Positions 27,120 through 35,563 of a stretch of DNA of 64,000 nucleotides are shown here, piece by piece. Numbering within the stretch: the first letter of the stretch is position 1; each line of letters starts with the position of its first letter. Source of the stretch: Natronospirillum sp965602035 (lineage in GTDB: Bacteria; Pseudomonadota; Gammaproteobacteria; Pseudomonadales; Natronospirillaceae). Location of the stretch: assembly GCA_965602035.1 (NCBI GenBank), contig OZ271919.1:1488001-1552000 (forward strand), given 5' to 3'. Position numbers and translations under genes: made by a program. The notes beneath the pieces are model-generated. The model was not told the origin of the DNA. It did not search any database and saw only the letters and a program-made list of their open reading frames with translations.

Positions 27120-27760
27120 GTGCCTCCGGCAGTGTCGTACAGATTCTCTCTCTGAATATAGTCTAACACAGCAGTTGGCAACGCCGCCTGCCAGTTCTGT
27201 CTGTTCTGTCGCAAATCGGTGCTGGACCACGGCAGTGCTTCTCCCGGCAGGGTGACAACATGACCTGCCGGCTGCGACAGGAGCTGATGCCGTGATTCGT
27301 AGGGAAGTTCGGCGCGCTCCAACAGCGCAACGACACCGGATGACGGCGGTTCACTGAAGCCAGGCCTCGGTAACACCACCAGGTGGGCAAGGTCGAGCAG
27401 ACGCTCCCAGCGTGACCAGGTGTGGAGACGGGCAAGGGAATCACCGCCCAGGGCAAAGATAAGGGGCTCTGACGCAGAGACGGTGCGGCGCCACTCAGTC
27501 AGCGTGTCGAGTGTGTACCGTGGAGATGCTGATGCTACCTCAACCGTATTCACCGAAACATCATCCCAGCGCGCCGCCAGTCGTTCAACCATGGCCACCC
27601 GGTGCGATGCAGACGTGCCGGAGGCCGCTTTATGCACCGGCTGAAAACAGGGTAAAAGCTCAATCGGCACTCCGGGAAACGCCGCCCGCAACAGGTCGAC
27701 AAGACGCTCATGACCGAGATGCGGCGGGTCAAATGTCCCCCCGAAAAGAATACTCGCCAT
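27116..27760 (-). CDS. nadD: nicotinate-nucleotide adenylyltransferase
   Basis: Makes deamido-NAD from nicotinate mononucleotide and ATP. Nucleotidyltransferase motif GGTFDPPHLGHERL lies at the N-terminus, and the C-terminal SSTDLRQN corresponds to the family's SSTxIR motif. 214 residues. Its ATG shares a base with the proA stop (TGATG), implying re-initiation. NAD synthesis is also represented here by nadC, about 3 kb away. Confidence 0.95.
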   Translation of the reverse strand: MASILFGGTFDPPHLGHERLVDLLRAAFPGVPIELLPCFQPVHKAASGTSASHRVAMVERLAARWDDVSVNTVEVASASPRYTLDTLTEWRRTVSASEPLIFALGGDSLARLHTWSRWERLLDLAHLVVLPRPGFSEPPSSGVVALLERAELPYESRHQLLSQPAGHVVTLPGEALPWSSTDLRQNRQNWQAALPTAVLDYIQRENLYDTAGGT

Positions 27761-29055
27761 CAGTGACGGATGTGCCCGTCGCCGAACACAATATACTTCT
27801 GATTTGTCAGACCGATCAAACCGACCGGCCCGCGCGCATGAAGCTTGTCGGTTGAGATGCCGATCTCCGCGCCCAGCCCGTATTCGGCACCGTCAGCGAA
27901 CCGTGTGGATGCATTGACGATGACCGAGCTGGAATCGACTTCGGCCAGAAACCGCCGCGCCAGTGAGAAGTTCTCGGTCACGATGGCATCGGTGTGCTGG
28001 GATCCGTAGCGCGCGATATGGGCCATCGCTTCATCCGCGCTTGCCACGATTCGAATCGACAGCACCGGTGCCAGATACTCGGTTGCCCAGTCTTCTTCGG
28101 TAGCGGCAGTACAGGCAATGACCGAGCGGGTCCGCTCGCAACCGCGCAATTCGACTCCGGTCGCTTCGTAGTCGGCCGCCAGCCCGGGCAGTAGATGGGT
28201 CATGGATTCGTGAACCAGCAGCGTCTCCATGGCATTGCAGACACCATAGCGATGCGTTTTGGCATTCACTGCGATGGCGTGTGCTTTGGCCGTATCCGCC
28301 GCTTCGTCAATGTACACGTGACAGATACCATCGAGGTGCTTGATGACCGGGACCGTCGCTTCATTGCTGATGCGCTCGATCAGGCTCTTGCCACCCCTCG
28401 GCACCAGCACATCAACCCACCGATCGGCACGGATCAGCGCGCCCACCGCCTGCCGGTCGGTCGTACCAATGACCTGAACAGCCTCGCGCGGCAGTCCGGC
28501 GGCGGCAAGCCCATCGGCAACACAGGACGCCAGTGCCTGGTTCGAGCGAATGGCTTCCTTGCCGCCACGCAGAATGGCAGCGTTGCCTGACTTCAGACAC
28601 AGCGCGGTGGCATCGACCGTGACGTTCGGTCGGGATTCATAAATAATGCCAACAACGCCCAGCGGAACGCGCATTTTGCCGACCTGAATCCCGGACGGGC
28701 GGTATTCCATCTCAGTGATTTCGCCCACCGGATCCTGCAGCGCCATTACATCACGAATTCCCTGAACCATGCTCCGGACACGCACTTCATCCAGTGTCAG
28801 GCGATCCAGCAAAGCGGGGTCCAGACCCGTCTGACGCCCGGCTTCCAGGTCTTCCTGATTGGCGGCCATTATGGCCTCTGACTGCTCTTCCAACTGATCG
28901 GCGATGGCCTGCAGTGCCCGGTTTTTCTGCGCCGTGCTCGCAGTGGCAAGCACACGGCCGGCGGCGCGGGCCGCGGCACCCAACCCGTCTATATACTGTT
29001 CCGCGGTCATGCCTTCCGGCAGATCGTAGGCCCCGCTAATGCTCTGCGCGCTCAA
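27760..29055 (-). CDS. proA: gamma-glutamyl phosphate reductase
   Basis: NADPH-dependent reductase of the proline pathway (gamma-glutamyl phosphate to glutamate semialdehyde). The catalytic Cys is in HRYGVCNAMETLLVHE; other blocks are GVVGIIYESRPNVTVDA, RGGKEAIRSN and GPVGLIGLTNQKYIVFGDG. The TTG at 29055 is taken as the start because GGGAG lies a few bases upstream; it gives 431 residues, slightly longer than E. coli (417). ATG 29010 is the alternative but lacks a spaced ribosome site. First gene of the minus-strand elongation cluster. Confidence 0.94.
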   Translation of the reverse strand: MSAQSISGAYDLPEGMTAEQYIDGLGAAARAAGRVLATASTAQKNRALQAIADQLEEQSEAIMAANQEDLEAGRQTGLDPALLDRLTLDEVRVRSMVQGIRDVMALQDPVGEITEMEYRPSGIQVGKMRVPLGVVGIIYESRPNVTVDATALCLKSGNAAILRGGKEAIRSNQALASCVADGLAAAGLPREAVQVIGTTDRQAVGALIRADRWVDVLVPRGGKSLIERISNEATVPVIKHLDGICHVYIDEAADTAKAHAIAVNAKTHRYGVCNAMETLLVHESMTHLLPGLAADYEATGVELRGCERTRSVIACTAATEEDWATEYLAPVLSIRIVASADEAMAHIARYGSQHTDAIVTENFSLARRFLAEVDSSSVIVNASTRFADGAEYGLGAEIGISTDKLHARGPVGLIGLTNQKYIVFGDGHIRH

Positions 29056-29119
29056 GTGCCTCTCCCGTCAGCGACTGTCTGTTCCGTTCGTGTAATGTTA
29101 ACGCATGTCGCGCCACCGA

Positions 29120-29154
29120 CACAGCACCGGGAAAACTGCTTAAACGGTGCTGTG
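29120..29154. repeat. second hairpin, exclusive with the trxB terminator
   Basis: CACAGCACCG (29120-29129) and CGGTGCTGTG (29145-29154) pair perfectly over 10 bp. The right arm overlaps the left arm of the trxB terminator hairpin, so only one of the two can form at a time. Confidence 0.5.
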
Positions 29155-29181
29155 AATTCACTCCGCCAACACCGTTCAAGC
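29131..29181 (-). terminator. probable Rho-independent terminator after trxB
   Basis: On the minus strand GCTTGAACGGTG (from 29181) pairs with CACCGTTTAAGC (to 29138), 12 bp with one G-T pair, followed by AGTTTTCCC. The trxB stop lies within the upstream arm. The 20-base loop contains the palindrome GTGAATTCAC. Confidence 0.65.
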
Positions 29182-30135
29182 ATGGTTCAGGCTGTCCAGA
29201 AACCGCTCGGCATCGAGCGCGGCCATGCAGCCACTGCCGGCCGATGTGATCGCCTGACGGTAAACATGATCCATGACATCGCCGGCCGCGAATACACCCG
29301 GAATGCTGGTCTGGGTCGCGTTGCCCTCAAGGCCGCTCTGGACCCTTATGTAGCCGCCCTGCATGTCCAGCTGGCCTTCGAACAACCGGGTATTCGGCTG
29401 ATGGCCGATGGCAATGAACACACCCATTACATCCAGCGTGGTAATCTCTCCGGTGCGGACGTGGCGGACGCGAGCGCCATTGACGCCCATTTCATCGCCG
29501 GTCACTTCGTCGAGGGTGTGATCCCAGATGATGTCGACGTTGCCGTTCTCCGCTTTGTCCATCAGACGGTCAATCAGTATCTTCTCGGCCCGGAATCGAT
29601 CGCGGCGGTGAATGACCGTGACCTTGCGGGCGATATTCGACAGGTACAGGGCCTCTTCAACGGCCGTGTTACCACCACCCACCACACAGACATCCTGATT
29701 GCGGTAGAAGAATCCGTCGCAGGTAGCACAGGCCGACACCCCTTTGCCCATGTAGGCGGATTCACTGTCCAGGCCCAGATATTTGGCACTGGCGCCCGTG
29801 GCAATGATCAGCGCATCACAGGTATAGGCTCCCTGGTCACCGACCAGCCGGAACGGCTTTTCTGTCAGTTCAGCAGTATGGATATGATCGAAGATCACTT
29901 CTGTATTGAACCGTTCCGCATGCGCCTTCATGCGCTCCATCAGGTCCGGCCCCTGCAGGCCCTCGACATCGCCCGGCCAGTTGTCAACATCGGTGGTCGT
30001 GGTCAACTGGCCGCCCATTTCCATGCCGGTAATGAGTACCGGGTTCAGGTTGGCACGGGCGGCATAGACCGCCGCCGTATAACCGGCCGGCCCGGAGCCG
30101 AGGATCAACAGAGGCACGTGACGTGTTTCCGCCAT
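29176..30135 (-). CDS. trxB: thioredoxin-disulfide reductase
   Basis: FAD/NADPH enzyme that reduces thioredoxin. The FAD loop LILGSGPAGYTAAVYAARA, the redox-active SACATCDGFFYR (CATC) and the NADPH loop CVVGGGNTAVEEALYLSNIA are all intact, as is the C-terminal GVFAAGDVMDHVYRQAITSA. 319 residues. A long ORF on the opposite strand covers this gene but is a coding shadow. Confidence 0.98.
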   Translation of the reverse strand: MAETRHVPLLILGSGPAGYTAAVYAARANLNPVLITGMEMGGQLTTTTDVDNWPGDVEGLQGPDLMERMKAHAERFNTEVIFDHIHTAELTEKPFRLVGDQGAYTCDALIIATGASAKYLGLDSESAYMGKGVSACATCDGFFYRNQDVCVVGGGNTAVEEALYLSNIARKVTVIHRRDRFRAEKILIDRLMDKAENGNVDIIWDHTLDEVTGDEMGVNGARVRHVRTGEITTLDVMGVFIAIGHQPNTRLFEGQLDMQGGYIRVQSGLEGNATQTSIPGVFAAGDVMDHVYRQAITSAGSGCMAALDAERFLDSLNHA

Positions 30136-30195
30136 AAATCAGGTACTCCCAGAAATCGATCATCAAAACGGCCGGTATTATCGCATGTGCACTGT

Positions 30196-30233
30196 CCTGA
30201 ACACAGCCCCGGCTTCCGGAAAGAGTGTTCAGG
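30196..30233. repeat. inverted repeat between the AmpE-like gene and trxB
   Basis: CCTGAACAC (30196-30204) and GTGTTCAGG (30225-30233) pair perfectly, with an inner CCGG-CTT-CCGG stem in the loop. It overlaps the stop of the AmpE-like gene and has no T tract. It may be a terminator or RNA-processing element. Confidence 0.4.
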
Positions 30234-30873
30234 CCAGCAGCAATTGCAGGCCACAGGCAGCGGCGATCCACTGCCAGCGCAGCAGCGCCAGTGTACGCCA
30301 TAATTGGCGAAACGGTCGCTCGATTGTGGCGCGGGAGACCAGTTCGCCGCACCAGTGATACAGGGATGGGAATCGATTGCTGCGCGGTGCCAGCAGCCAT
30401 TCCGTGAGCTGGCGTTCCTGTCGCCAGATAGTCATGTGCAGGCCGACGAGCTGACCGGTGCGAAGATTGAGCCAGCGCCGGATGGCAGACTGCCGCGGCA
30501 ACCAGCCGAACCGCAGCCACCACAGCACCAGAATACCCCAGACACCCAGCGCACCGATCCACGGCAGGGGCACAAAGTAGCGGCGAATCACCCGAGCTAC
30601 CTGTTCCGCCTGCATCGGTGGCTGTTCGGCCTGATCGGGCGCGAGACGGGGGCCGGCAAAGATCAATGGCAGAAGAATGGGCGCGGCAAGCCAGCGGTGC
30701 TCTGCCGGTGCCCAGACAACCAGAGCGACCAGCCCGGCGGCCACAGCAGCGGACACAACCGGCATTGCTTGCTGACACTTCGCCAGCGGCAGGGAAATAC
30801 GGTAGACTGCGCCCATTAACGGCGGCCAGCGAAGCAGAATGCTGATGCACAGCAAGGTCAACGCCACATTCAC
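30229..30873 (-). CDS. AmpE-like integral membrane protein (tentative)
   Basis: A 214-residue protein with about four to five hydrophobic segments: at the start (VALTLLCISILLRW), MPVVSAAVAAGLVALVVWAP, WLAAPILLPLIFAGP, WIGALGVWGILVLWWLRFGW, and a final WIAAACGLQLLLA at the very C-terminus. Position next to nadC, the helix layout and the C-terminal helix recall AmpE, the membrane partner of AmpD in beta-lactamase signalling. Similarity is weak by eye, the protein is shorter than E. coli AmpE (284), and no ampD is present. GTG 30873 is chosen because GGAG lies upstream; 30945 would overlap nadC. Confidence 0.5.
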   Translation of the reverse strand: MNVALTLLCISILLRWPPLMGAVYRISLPLAKCQQAMPVVSAAVAAGLVALVVWAPAEHRWLAAPILLPLIFAGPRLAPDQAEQPPMQAEQVARVIRRYFVPLPWIGALGVWGILVLWWLRFGWLPRQSAIRRWLNLRTGQLVGLHMTIWRQERQLTEWLLAPRSNRFPSLYHWCGELVSRATIERPFRQLWRTLALLRWQWIAAACGLQLLLA

Positions 30874-30900
30874 CGTTTTTTGCTCCAGTCGTACCTGCTC

Positions 30901-31749
30901 ATGAAACTCATACCTGTGCCCTACACCGATCGCCTGCGCGCGCACATTGATGCCACAGTCACCCGGGCATTACAAGAAGACCTCGACGAAGCCGGTGACA
31001 TTTCCGCCGATCTCCTGCCCGAGGATCTGTCGATAACCATGCGGCTCTATGCCCGCGATGCGGGCATCCTCTGCGGCCAGGCGTGGGCGGAGTCGACATT
31101 CCATCACATCGACCGGCAGATCCATATTGACTGGCGGGCCGACGATGGCGACACACTGCGAGCCGATACACTGGTCGCCCGTCTGCAGGGGCCGGCTCGC
31201 GCGCTGCTTGCCGGCGACCGGGTGGCGCTGAATTTTCTGCGGACCCTGTCCGGAACGGCGACCTGTGCCCGTCGATTTGCCGATGCGGCGGCACCGCTCG
31301 ATATAACGGTACTGGATACGCGGAAAACACTGCCCGGGCTGCAACTGGCGCAGAAATACGCGGTCTATGTCGGCGGGTGCGATAACCACCGCGTTGGAGG
31401 TTATGACGCCTACGTTCTCAAACGCACGCACATTCAGTTACTGGGTGGCATTGGCCCTGCAATAGAGCGCGCGCGCGCGGCCCAGAGCTCGCAACTGATC
31501 CTGGCTGAGGTCACCGGTTATAAGGAGTACCGGGAAGCGCTGAGCGAAGGTGCCGACCGGGTTATTGTGGTCGACTGCCCACCAGACGAGCGGGCCCGGA
31601 TTCGCGCTGAAGCGTCACCACAGACGCTGGAAGAGGCGTCAGACAAAATGCCGGAGGACCTCTCCGGCGATGATCTTCCCGTTCTTTCGGTCGCGGGTCT
31701 GACCCAGCATGTCACGGCATTGCGCTTCGATCTCGTGATCGAAAACTGA
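30901..31749 (+). CDS. nadC: nicotinate-nucleotide pyrophosphorylase (quinolinate phosphoribosyltransferase)
   Basis: Converts quinolinate and PRPP to nicotinate mononucleotide in de novo NAD synthesis. The 282-residue protein has the N-terminal ALQEDLDEAGDISADLLP, ALNFLRTLSGTATCARRF, LDTRKTLPGLQLAQKYAVYV and GGCDNHRVGGYDAYVLKRTH with the substrate-binding basic residues. ATG 30901 is chosen over an upstream TTG at 30880. Its promoter would have to overlap the start of the divergent AmpE-like gene. Confidence 0.96.
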   Translation: MKLIPVPYTDRLRAHIDATVTRALQEDLDEAGDISADLLPEDLSITMRLYARDAGILCGQAWAESTFHHIDRQIHIDWRADDGDTLRADTLVARLQGPARALLAGDRVALNFLRTLSGTATCARRFADAAAPLDITVLDTRKTLPGLQLAQKYAVYVGGCDNHRVGGYDAYVLKRTHIQLLGGIGPAIERARAAQSSQLILAEVTGYKEYREALSEGADRVIVVDCPPDERARIRAEASPQTLEEASDKMPEDLSGDDLPVLSVAGLTQHVTALRFDLVIEN

Positions 31750-31765
31750 GACCACCAGACCGTGC

Positions 31766-32227
31766 TCAGAACCTGACAGCCTGTGGCTCTGCGCTCGTGT
31801 GTCTTGGCAGGCCGACTACCCATTGCCCTGATTCCGCGCCGCCTTCTTCAACGGCGGCGGCTGCCCAGTCGCTGTCCGTGCGCAGGGCGATTTCGCTGCA
31901 GGCACCCTCACCGAGCAGCACCGCGTCTGGCTGGGATACCGGCTCACCCAGCGTCAGTTCCGTACTGATCACCCCGGCATAGGTGCGCAGATCCTGCAGA
32001 CAGGCGCGTTCGGCGGAATCCACCGTGTAATTGCGATACTGCGGAATGGCGATGCTGGTCAACAGACCGATCAGGGCTACCACGATCAATAGCTCTACCA
32101 GACTGAACCCGCAGGCAGAGCCGCACTCTGGTGTGCCTGGTCGGACTGCGTTAAGTCGGACTGCGTTCAGTCGGGCTGCGTTGATGGATTCGTCCGCCGA
32201 GGCAGTGTATCCGGTCTCAAGAAACAT
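31766..32227 (-). CDS. type IV pilin-like protein with unusually long leader
   Basis: Prepilin with a class III-type cleavage site: Gly40 followed by FSLVELLIVVALIGLLTSIA, with Phe +1 and Glu +5, then IPQYRNYTVDSAERACLQDL. The mature part is about 113 residues with two Cys that could form the D-region disulfide. The leader is about 40 residues instead of the usual 5-25 and contains the tandem NAARL-NAVRL-NAVRP. ATG 32227 is the only ATG/GTG/TTG start before the cleavage site, and AGGGAGAG lies 8 bases upstream, which supports it. PilD (34663) is the likely peptidase. Divergent from pilB and convergent with nadC. Confidence 0.85.
   Translation of the reverse strand: MFLETGYTASADESINAARLNAVRLNAVRPGTPECGSACGFSLVELLIVVALIGLLTSIAIPQYRNYTVDSAERACLQDLRTYAGVISTELTLGEPVSQPDAVLLGEGACSEIALRTDSDWAAAAVEEGGAESGQWVVGLPRHTSAEPQAVRF
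32140..32184. repeat. 15-bp tandem repeat, three units, inside the pilin leader
   Basis: Units GTCGGACTGCGTTAA, GTCGGACTGCGTTCA and GTCGGGCTGCGTTGA lie head to tail (32140, 32155, 32170). The period is a multiple of three, so each adds five leader residues in frame on the minus strand. Confidence 0.9.
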
Positions 32228-32289
32228 ACTCGCACTCTCCCTGTTAACTGTTCCGGCCGGGTCAGACTCCCTGCGCCCGGCCGATCAGT

Positions 32290-32318
32290 AACATACCCCA
32301 GCCCAACCGATTCCCCAA
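32290..32318 (-). promoter_or_regulatory. possible sigma-70-type promoter of the pilin gene
   Basis: On the minus strand TTGGGG (32318-32313), a 17-base spacer and TATGTT (32295-32290) lie about 60 bases before the pilin ATG. I found no properly spaced sigma-54 -24/-12 pair in this gap. Confidence 0.35.
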
Positions 32319-32403
32319 GCGACACAGGCCATTTCTGAACGGGAGGAGAGTGTTCACCCCGGCATCATCGTGGGAGCCTGTCTGCGGATCAGGAGGACAA
32401 ATC

Positions 32404-33543
32404 ATGCCTATTTCGACCTCGCGCACCGCCATTGAACAGGTTGAACAGACCTTGCTGGATGCCTGTCAGCGCGGGGCATCGGATATCCATCTGGAACCCG
32501 GTCGCGGCCAGTGGACACTGCGCCTGCGCGTTGACGGTCTGTTGCATCCGGGCCGCCACATTGGCGTCGACGACGGTACTGCCATGCTGGCTCGCTGGAA
32601 GGTCATGGCCAACCTCGACATTACGGAAAAGCGGCGCCCCCAGGACGGCCGGTGCCACTGGGTGTCCGAACGAGCCGCCGGAACAACCCTCGACCTTCGT
32701 CTCAGCACGCTGCCTACGCTGCACGGTGAAAAGCTGGTGGTGAGACTTCTCACCGGCCGCTCTGACGCCCCGGTTCTCGACCGTCTGGGGATGCCGGATG
32801 CCCAGCTACAGCAATTTCGCCGGGCGCTTTTGCAGCCACAGGGCCTGATTCTGGTCACCGGCCCCACGGGTGCCGGAAAAACATCGTCCCTGTATGCGGC
32901 GTTGCAGGAACGCAACACACCCTCCGTCAATCTATCCACGGTCGAGGATCCAGTGGAAATTGCATTGGCCGGAGTTAACCAGGTACCGGTTCGTCCCGAA
33001 CTGGGCCTCGACTTTGCCGCGACCCTGCGGGCACTGCTGCGTCAGGATCCGGACATCATCATGGTCGGGGAAATACGGGACCGGGAGACGGCAACCATGG
33101 CATTGCGGGCGGCGCAGACCGGCCATCTCGTCCTCTCGACCCTGCACACCAACTCGGCGCTCGAGGCACTGAACCGGCTGGAACGGCTGGGTGCAGGCCG
33201 AGCCGATGTTCTGGAAAGTCTGCTGCTGGTGATGGCGCAACGGCTGGTCCGTCGTATCTGTCGCTGCTGCCGCGGTGCTGAAGTCGGCGAATCGCCTGCC
33301 CGGTATCCGAGGCACGATGCCGGGTCGCTGACCTCCGTCAGCAGTTGTCCTGAGTGCCACAATGGCTATCGTGGTCGTACCGGCCTGTATGAAGTGGCGC
33401 TCGGCCCCACACTCACTGGCCAGTGGCCGTCAGACGCAACGCTGGCGACCACGCACAGCCTGTGGGACGCCGGTCGCAAGCTGGTCGCAGACCGTGTTAC
33501 CACCCAGGCTGAACTCGACCGGGTGCTGGGGCAGAGAGGCTGA
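32404..33543 (+). CDS. pilB: type IV pilus assembly ATPase PilB/HofB-like (short form)
   Basis: GspE-family hexameric ATPase that powers pilin assembly. The 379-residue protein starts almost directly in the N2 domain (GASDIHLEPGRGQWTLRLRV) and lacks the MshEN-type N1 domain of full PilB (about 560 residues). Walker A is VTGPTGAGKTSSLYAAL; the Asp box (LSTVEDPVEI), Walker B (QDPDIIMVGEIRDRETATMA) and His box (HLVLSTLHTNSALEALNR) are intact, followed by zinc cysteines (CRCC...CPEC). ATG 32404 follows a perfect AGGAGG. Without N1, c-di-GMP or PilC/PilM coupling may differ. Confidence 0.9.
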   Translation: MPISTSRTAIEQVEQTLLDACQRGASDIHLEPGRGQWTLRLRVDGLLHPGRHIGVDDGTAMLARWKVMANLDITEKRRPQDGRCHWVSERAAGTTLDLRLSTLPTLHGEKLVVRLLTGRSDAPVLDRLGMPDAQLQQFRRALLQPQGLILVTGPTGAGKTSSLYAALQERNTPSVNLSTVEDPVEIALAGVNQVPVRPELGLDFAATLRALLRQDPDIIMVGEIRDRETATMALRAAQTGHLVLSTLHTNSALEALNRLERLGAGRADVLESLLLVMAQRLVRRICRCCRGAEVGESPARYPRHDAGSLTSVSSCPECHNGYRGRTGLYEVALGPTLTGQWPSDATLATTHSLWDAGRKLVADRVTTQAELDRVLGQRG

Positions 33544-33544
33544 G

Positions 33545-34666
33545 GTGGATGCCCGGGAACTTGAGGCCTTTTTCTCCGAGGCCCGTCAACCACCTCGACC
33601 CGACGCAACCGCACGTCGACTGCACCGGCTGACGCTATCTACCCGGCAGCAGTGCCGCCTGTTCAGCCGGACGGGTAGCCTGCTCAGCGCTGGGCTGTCC
33701 CTCGTTGAAGCGTTGGAGCTGCAGTATGGTGATTGCCGCCATCGTGCCGAAGCGCAGTTGCTGACTCACTGTCTGCAATCAGTCTCCTCCGGCCATCCCC
33801 TTTCCGACGCGTTGGGCCAGTGTCCGACGGCAGTCAGTGCCCATCATGTCGACGCGGTGCGTGCCGGAGAAATGAGCGGTCAGGTGGCGTCGGTACTCAC
33901 CCGGCTCGGCCTCCAGCTGGATCATTATTATCGATCGCAGCAACAGGTCCGACGTACCATCCGCTACCCGGTGGGCGTACTCATCTTTGCAATGGGCGTC
34001 ACAGTCGCCATGCTCTGGTATGTAGTGCCGGTATTCGAACAGCTGTTCGCGCAGCAGAAGGCATCACTGCCTGTGCCGACTCAGACCCTGCTGGTGCTCG
34101 CCGCTCATCTGCGCGACGGCGGACCCGCACTGGGTATTGGTATGGCCCTGACTCCCCTCGCATGGCGATGGGCGATGCGTCGACAGGCAGGGCGTAACGC
34201 CTGTCGCCGATGTGCCACATGGCTCCTGCCCGGGCTTGGCACGATACTGAACCGGACAGCTCTGGCCCGCGCCCTTCGACTGCTCAGCCTGATGCTGAAT
34301 GCCGGCATTCCGATTGCAGACGCTCTGGGAGTCGCGGCCGATGCGACGGACCAACCGCGACTGGCCGGAAGCCTGAAATCGACACGTACACAGCTTATCG
34401 CGGGTCGATCGCTGCATCTGGCGCTGGCGGAACAATCGGTCTGGCCACCGTTCGTGCATCAACTCATTCGTACAGGAGAGGCAAGTGGTCAGCTTGATAC
34501 CATGCTCGACCGGGCTGCCGAGCTTCTGGAACAGTCGGTGGAACAGCGCTCCGGCCGGCTCCTTGCCTTGCTTGAGCCCATGATCATGGCCATACTCGCT
34601 GTGCTGGTCGGGGGCCTGCTGCTGGCACTGTACCTGCCCGTTTTTTCTATGGGAGCTGCTTTTTGA
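33545..34666 (+). CDS. pilC: type IV pilus inner-membrane platform protein
   Basis: GspF/PilC-family platform protein that couples PilB to pilin insertion. 373 residues with two repeated GspF domains: the first with LFSRTGSLLSAGLSLVEALE, the second with ALARALRLLSLMLNAGIPIA and FVHQLIRTGEASGQLDTMLD. Membrane helices are near 150-175, around 200, and at the C-terminus (MIMAILAVLVGGLLLALYLP). GTG 33545 starts one base after the pilB stop, with AGAGAGG upstream; the longer in-frame start inside pilB is rejected. Confidence 0.92.
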   Translation: MDARELEAFFSEARQPPRPDATARRLHRLTLSTRQQCRLFSRTGSLLSAGLSLVEALELQYGDCRHRAEAQLLTHCLQSVSSGHPLSDALGQCPTAVSAHHVDAVRAGEMSGQVASVLTRLGLQLDHYYRSQQQVRRTIRYPVGVLIFAMGVTVAMLWYVVPVFEQLFAQQKASLPVPTQTLLVLAAHLRDGGPALGIGMALTPLAWRWAMRRQAGRNACRRCATWLLPGLGTILNRTALARALRLLSLMLNAGIPIADALGVAADATDQPRLAGSLKSTRTQLIAGRSLHLALAEQSVWPPFVHQLIRTGEASGQLDTMLDRAAELLEQSVEQRSGRLLALLEPMIMAILAVLVGGLLLALYLPVFSMGAAF

Positions 34667-35517
34667 CACCCGAAATCACTGTGCTACTGACCCGGGAACC
34701 TGTACTTGCGTCCGCATTGGCCGGGATACTCGGCCTTCTAGTCGGCAGCTTTCTGAATGTTGTCATTTACCGGCTTCCGCTGATGATCGCACAGGATCGG
34801 CAGGCGTCGACACACCACACAGACCCGCAGTCAGATTTCAACCTCTCCTGGCCCGGATCGCACTGCCCGTCATGCGGCACCCCGGTCAGAGCGCTCGATA
34901 ATATACCTCTGGTCAGCTACCTGTTGCTGCGCGGGCGATGCCGGCATTGCCAGCAGAGCATCCACTGGCAGTACCCGGTAGTTGAGGTGGTAACCGCTCT
35001 GATGAGCGCATTTGCCGTTACCGCATTGCCGGACTTTCACCCCGTCTGGCTGTTATTCATCTGGCTGGTGATCCCGCTCACCGTGATCGACCTTCGCCAT
35101 CAACTCCTGCCTGATCAACTGACGCTGACACTGCTCTGGGTCGGCCTGTGTGCCGCCGCGCTGGGCTGGCTGCCGGTGAGCGCAGCGGATTCAATAGGCG
35201 GTGCGATTATCGGTTACGGTTGCCTCTGGTTGCTGTATCAGCTCCATCGCCGCCTTCGCGGGCGTGACGGCATGGGGTACGGAGATTTCAAGCTACTCGC
35301 CGCTCTCGGTGCCTGGCTCGGTCCACTGGCCCTGGCGCCACTGGTATTTCTGGGGGCGCTTACCGGCCTGCTGGCAGCGGCCGGACTGCGCGTGACGACG
35401 GGCCGGATGCCCGAGGCATTGCCGTTCGGGCCATTTCTGATAGCCGGCGGTATCATCGTGGTTGTCGCGGGCGATCTGCTCTGGTTACTGTATCTGGGTT
35501 GGGTAACCGGAGGCTGA
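34663..35517 (+). CDS. pilD: prepilin peptidase / N-methyltransferase
   Basis: Inner-membrane aspartic peptidase that cleaves prepilin leaders and methylates the new N-terminus. 284 residues. The N-terminal cytoplasmic domain has two zinc CxxC pairs (CPSCGTPVRALDN and GRCRHCQQS); catalytic Asp residues lie in TVIDLRHQLLPDQLT and GRDGMGYGDFKLLAALGAWL. Start is TTG 34663, sharing TTGA with the pilC stop, with GGGAG 7 bases upstream. The pilin on the opposite strand is its obvious local substrate. Confidence 0.95.
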   Translation: MTPEITVLLTREPVLASALAGILGLLVGSFLNVVIYRLPLMIAQDRQASTHHTDPQSDFNLSWPGSHCPSCGTPVRALDNIPLVSYLLLRGRCRHCQQSIHWQYPVVEVVTALMSAFAVTALPDFHPVWLLFIWLVIPLTVIDLRHQLLPDQLTLTLLWVGLCAAALGWLPVSAADSIGGAIIGYGCLWLLYQLHRRLRGRDGMGYGDFKLLAALGAWLGPLALAPLVFLGALTGLLAAAGLRVTTGRMPEALPFGPFLIAGGIIVVVAGDLLWLLYLGWVTGG

Positions 35518-35563
35518 CGGTGATGGCTGAAAACCGTGCAGAATCAGTGAGGGGAATGCCAGA

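Noticed and set aside
29056..30303. 415-codon open frame on the plus strand
   Set aside because: It lies opposite trxB, whose motifs are complete; GC-rich coding DNA commonly leaves open antisense frames.
29984..30850. 288-codon minus-strand frame crossing trxB and the AmpE-like gene
   Set aside because: Alternate frame of two better-supported genes; Arg/Ser-rich composition typical of a shadow.
32290..32403. sigma-54 promoter for the pilin gene
   Set aside because: TGGCCTGTGTCGC has GG and GC elements, but the spacing is two bases short of the -24/-12 rule.
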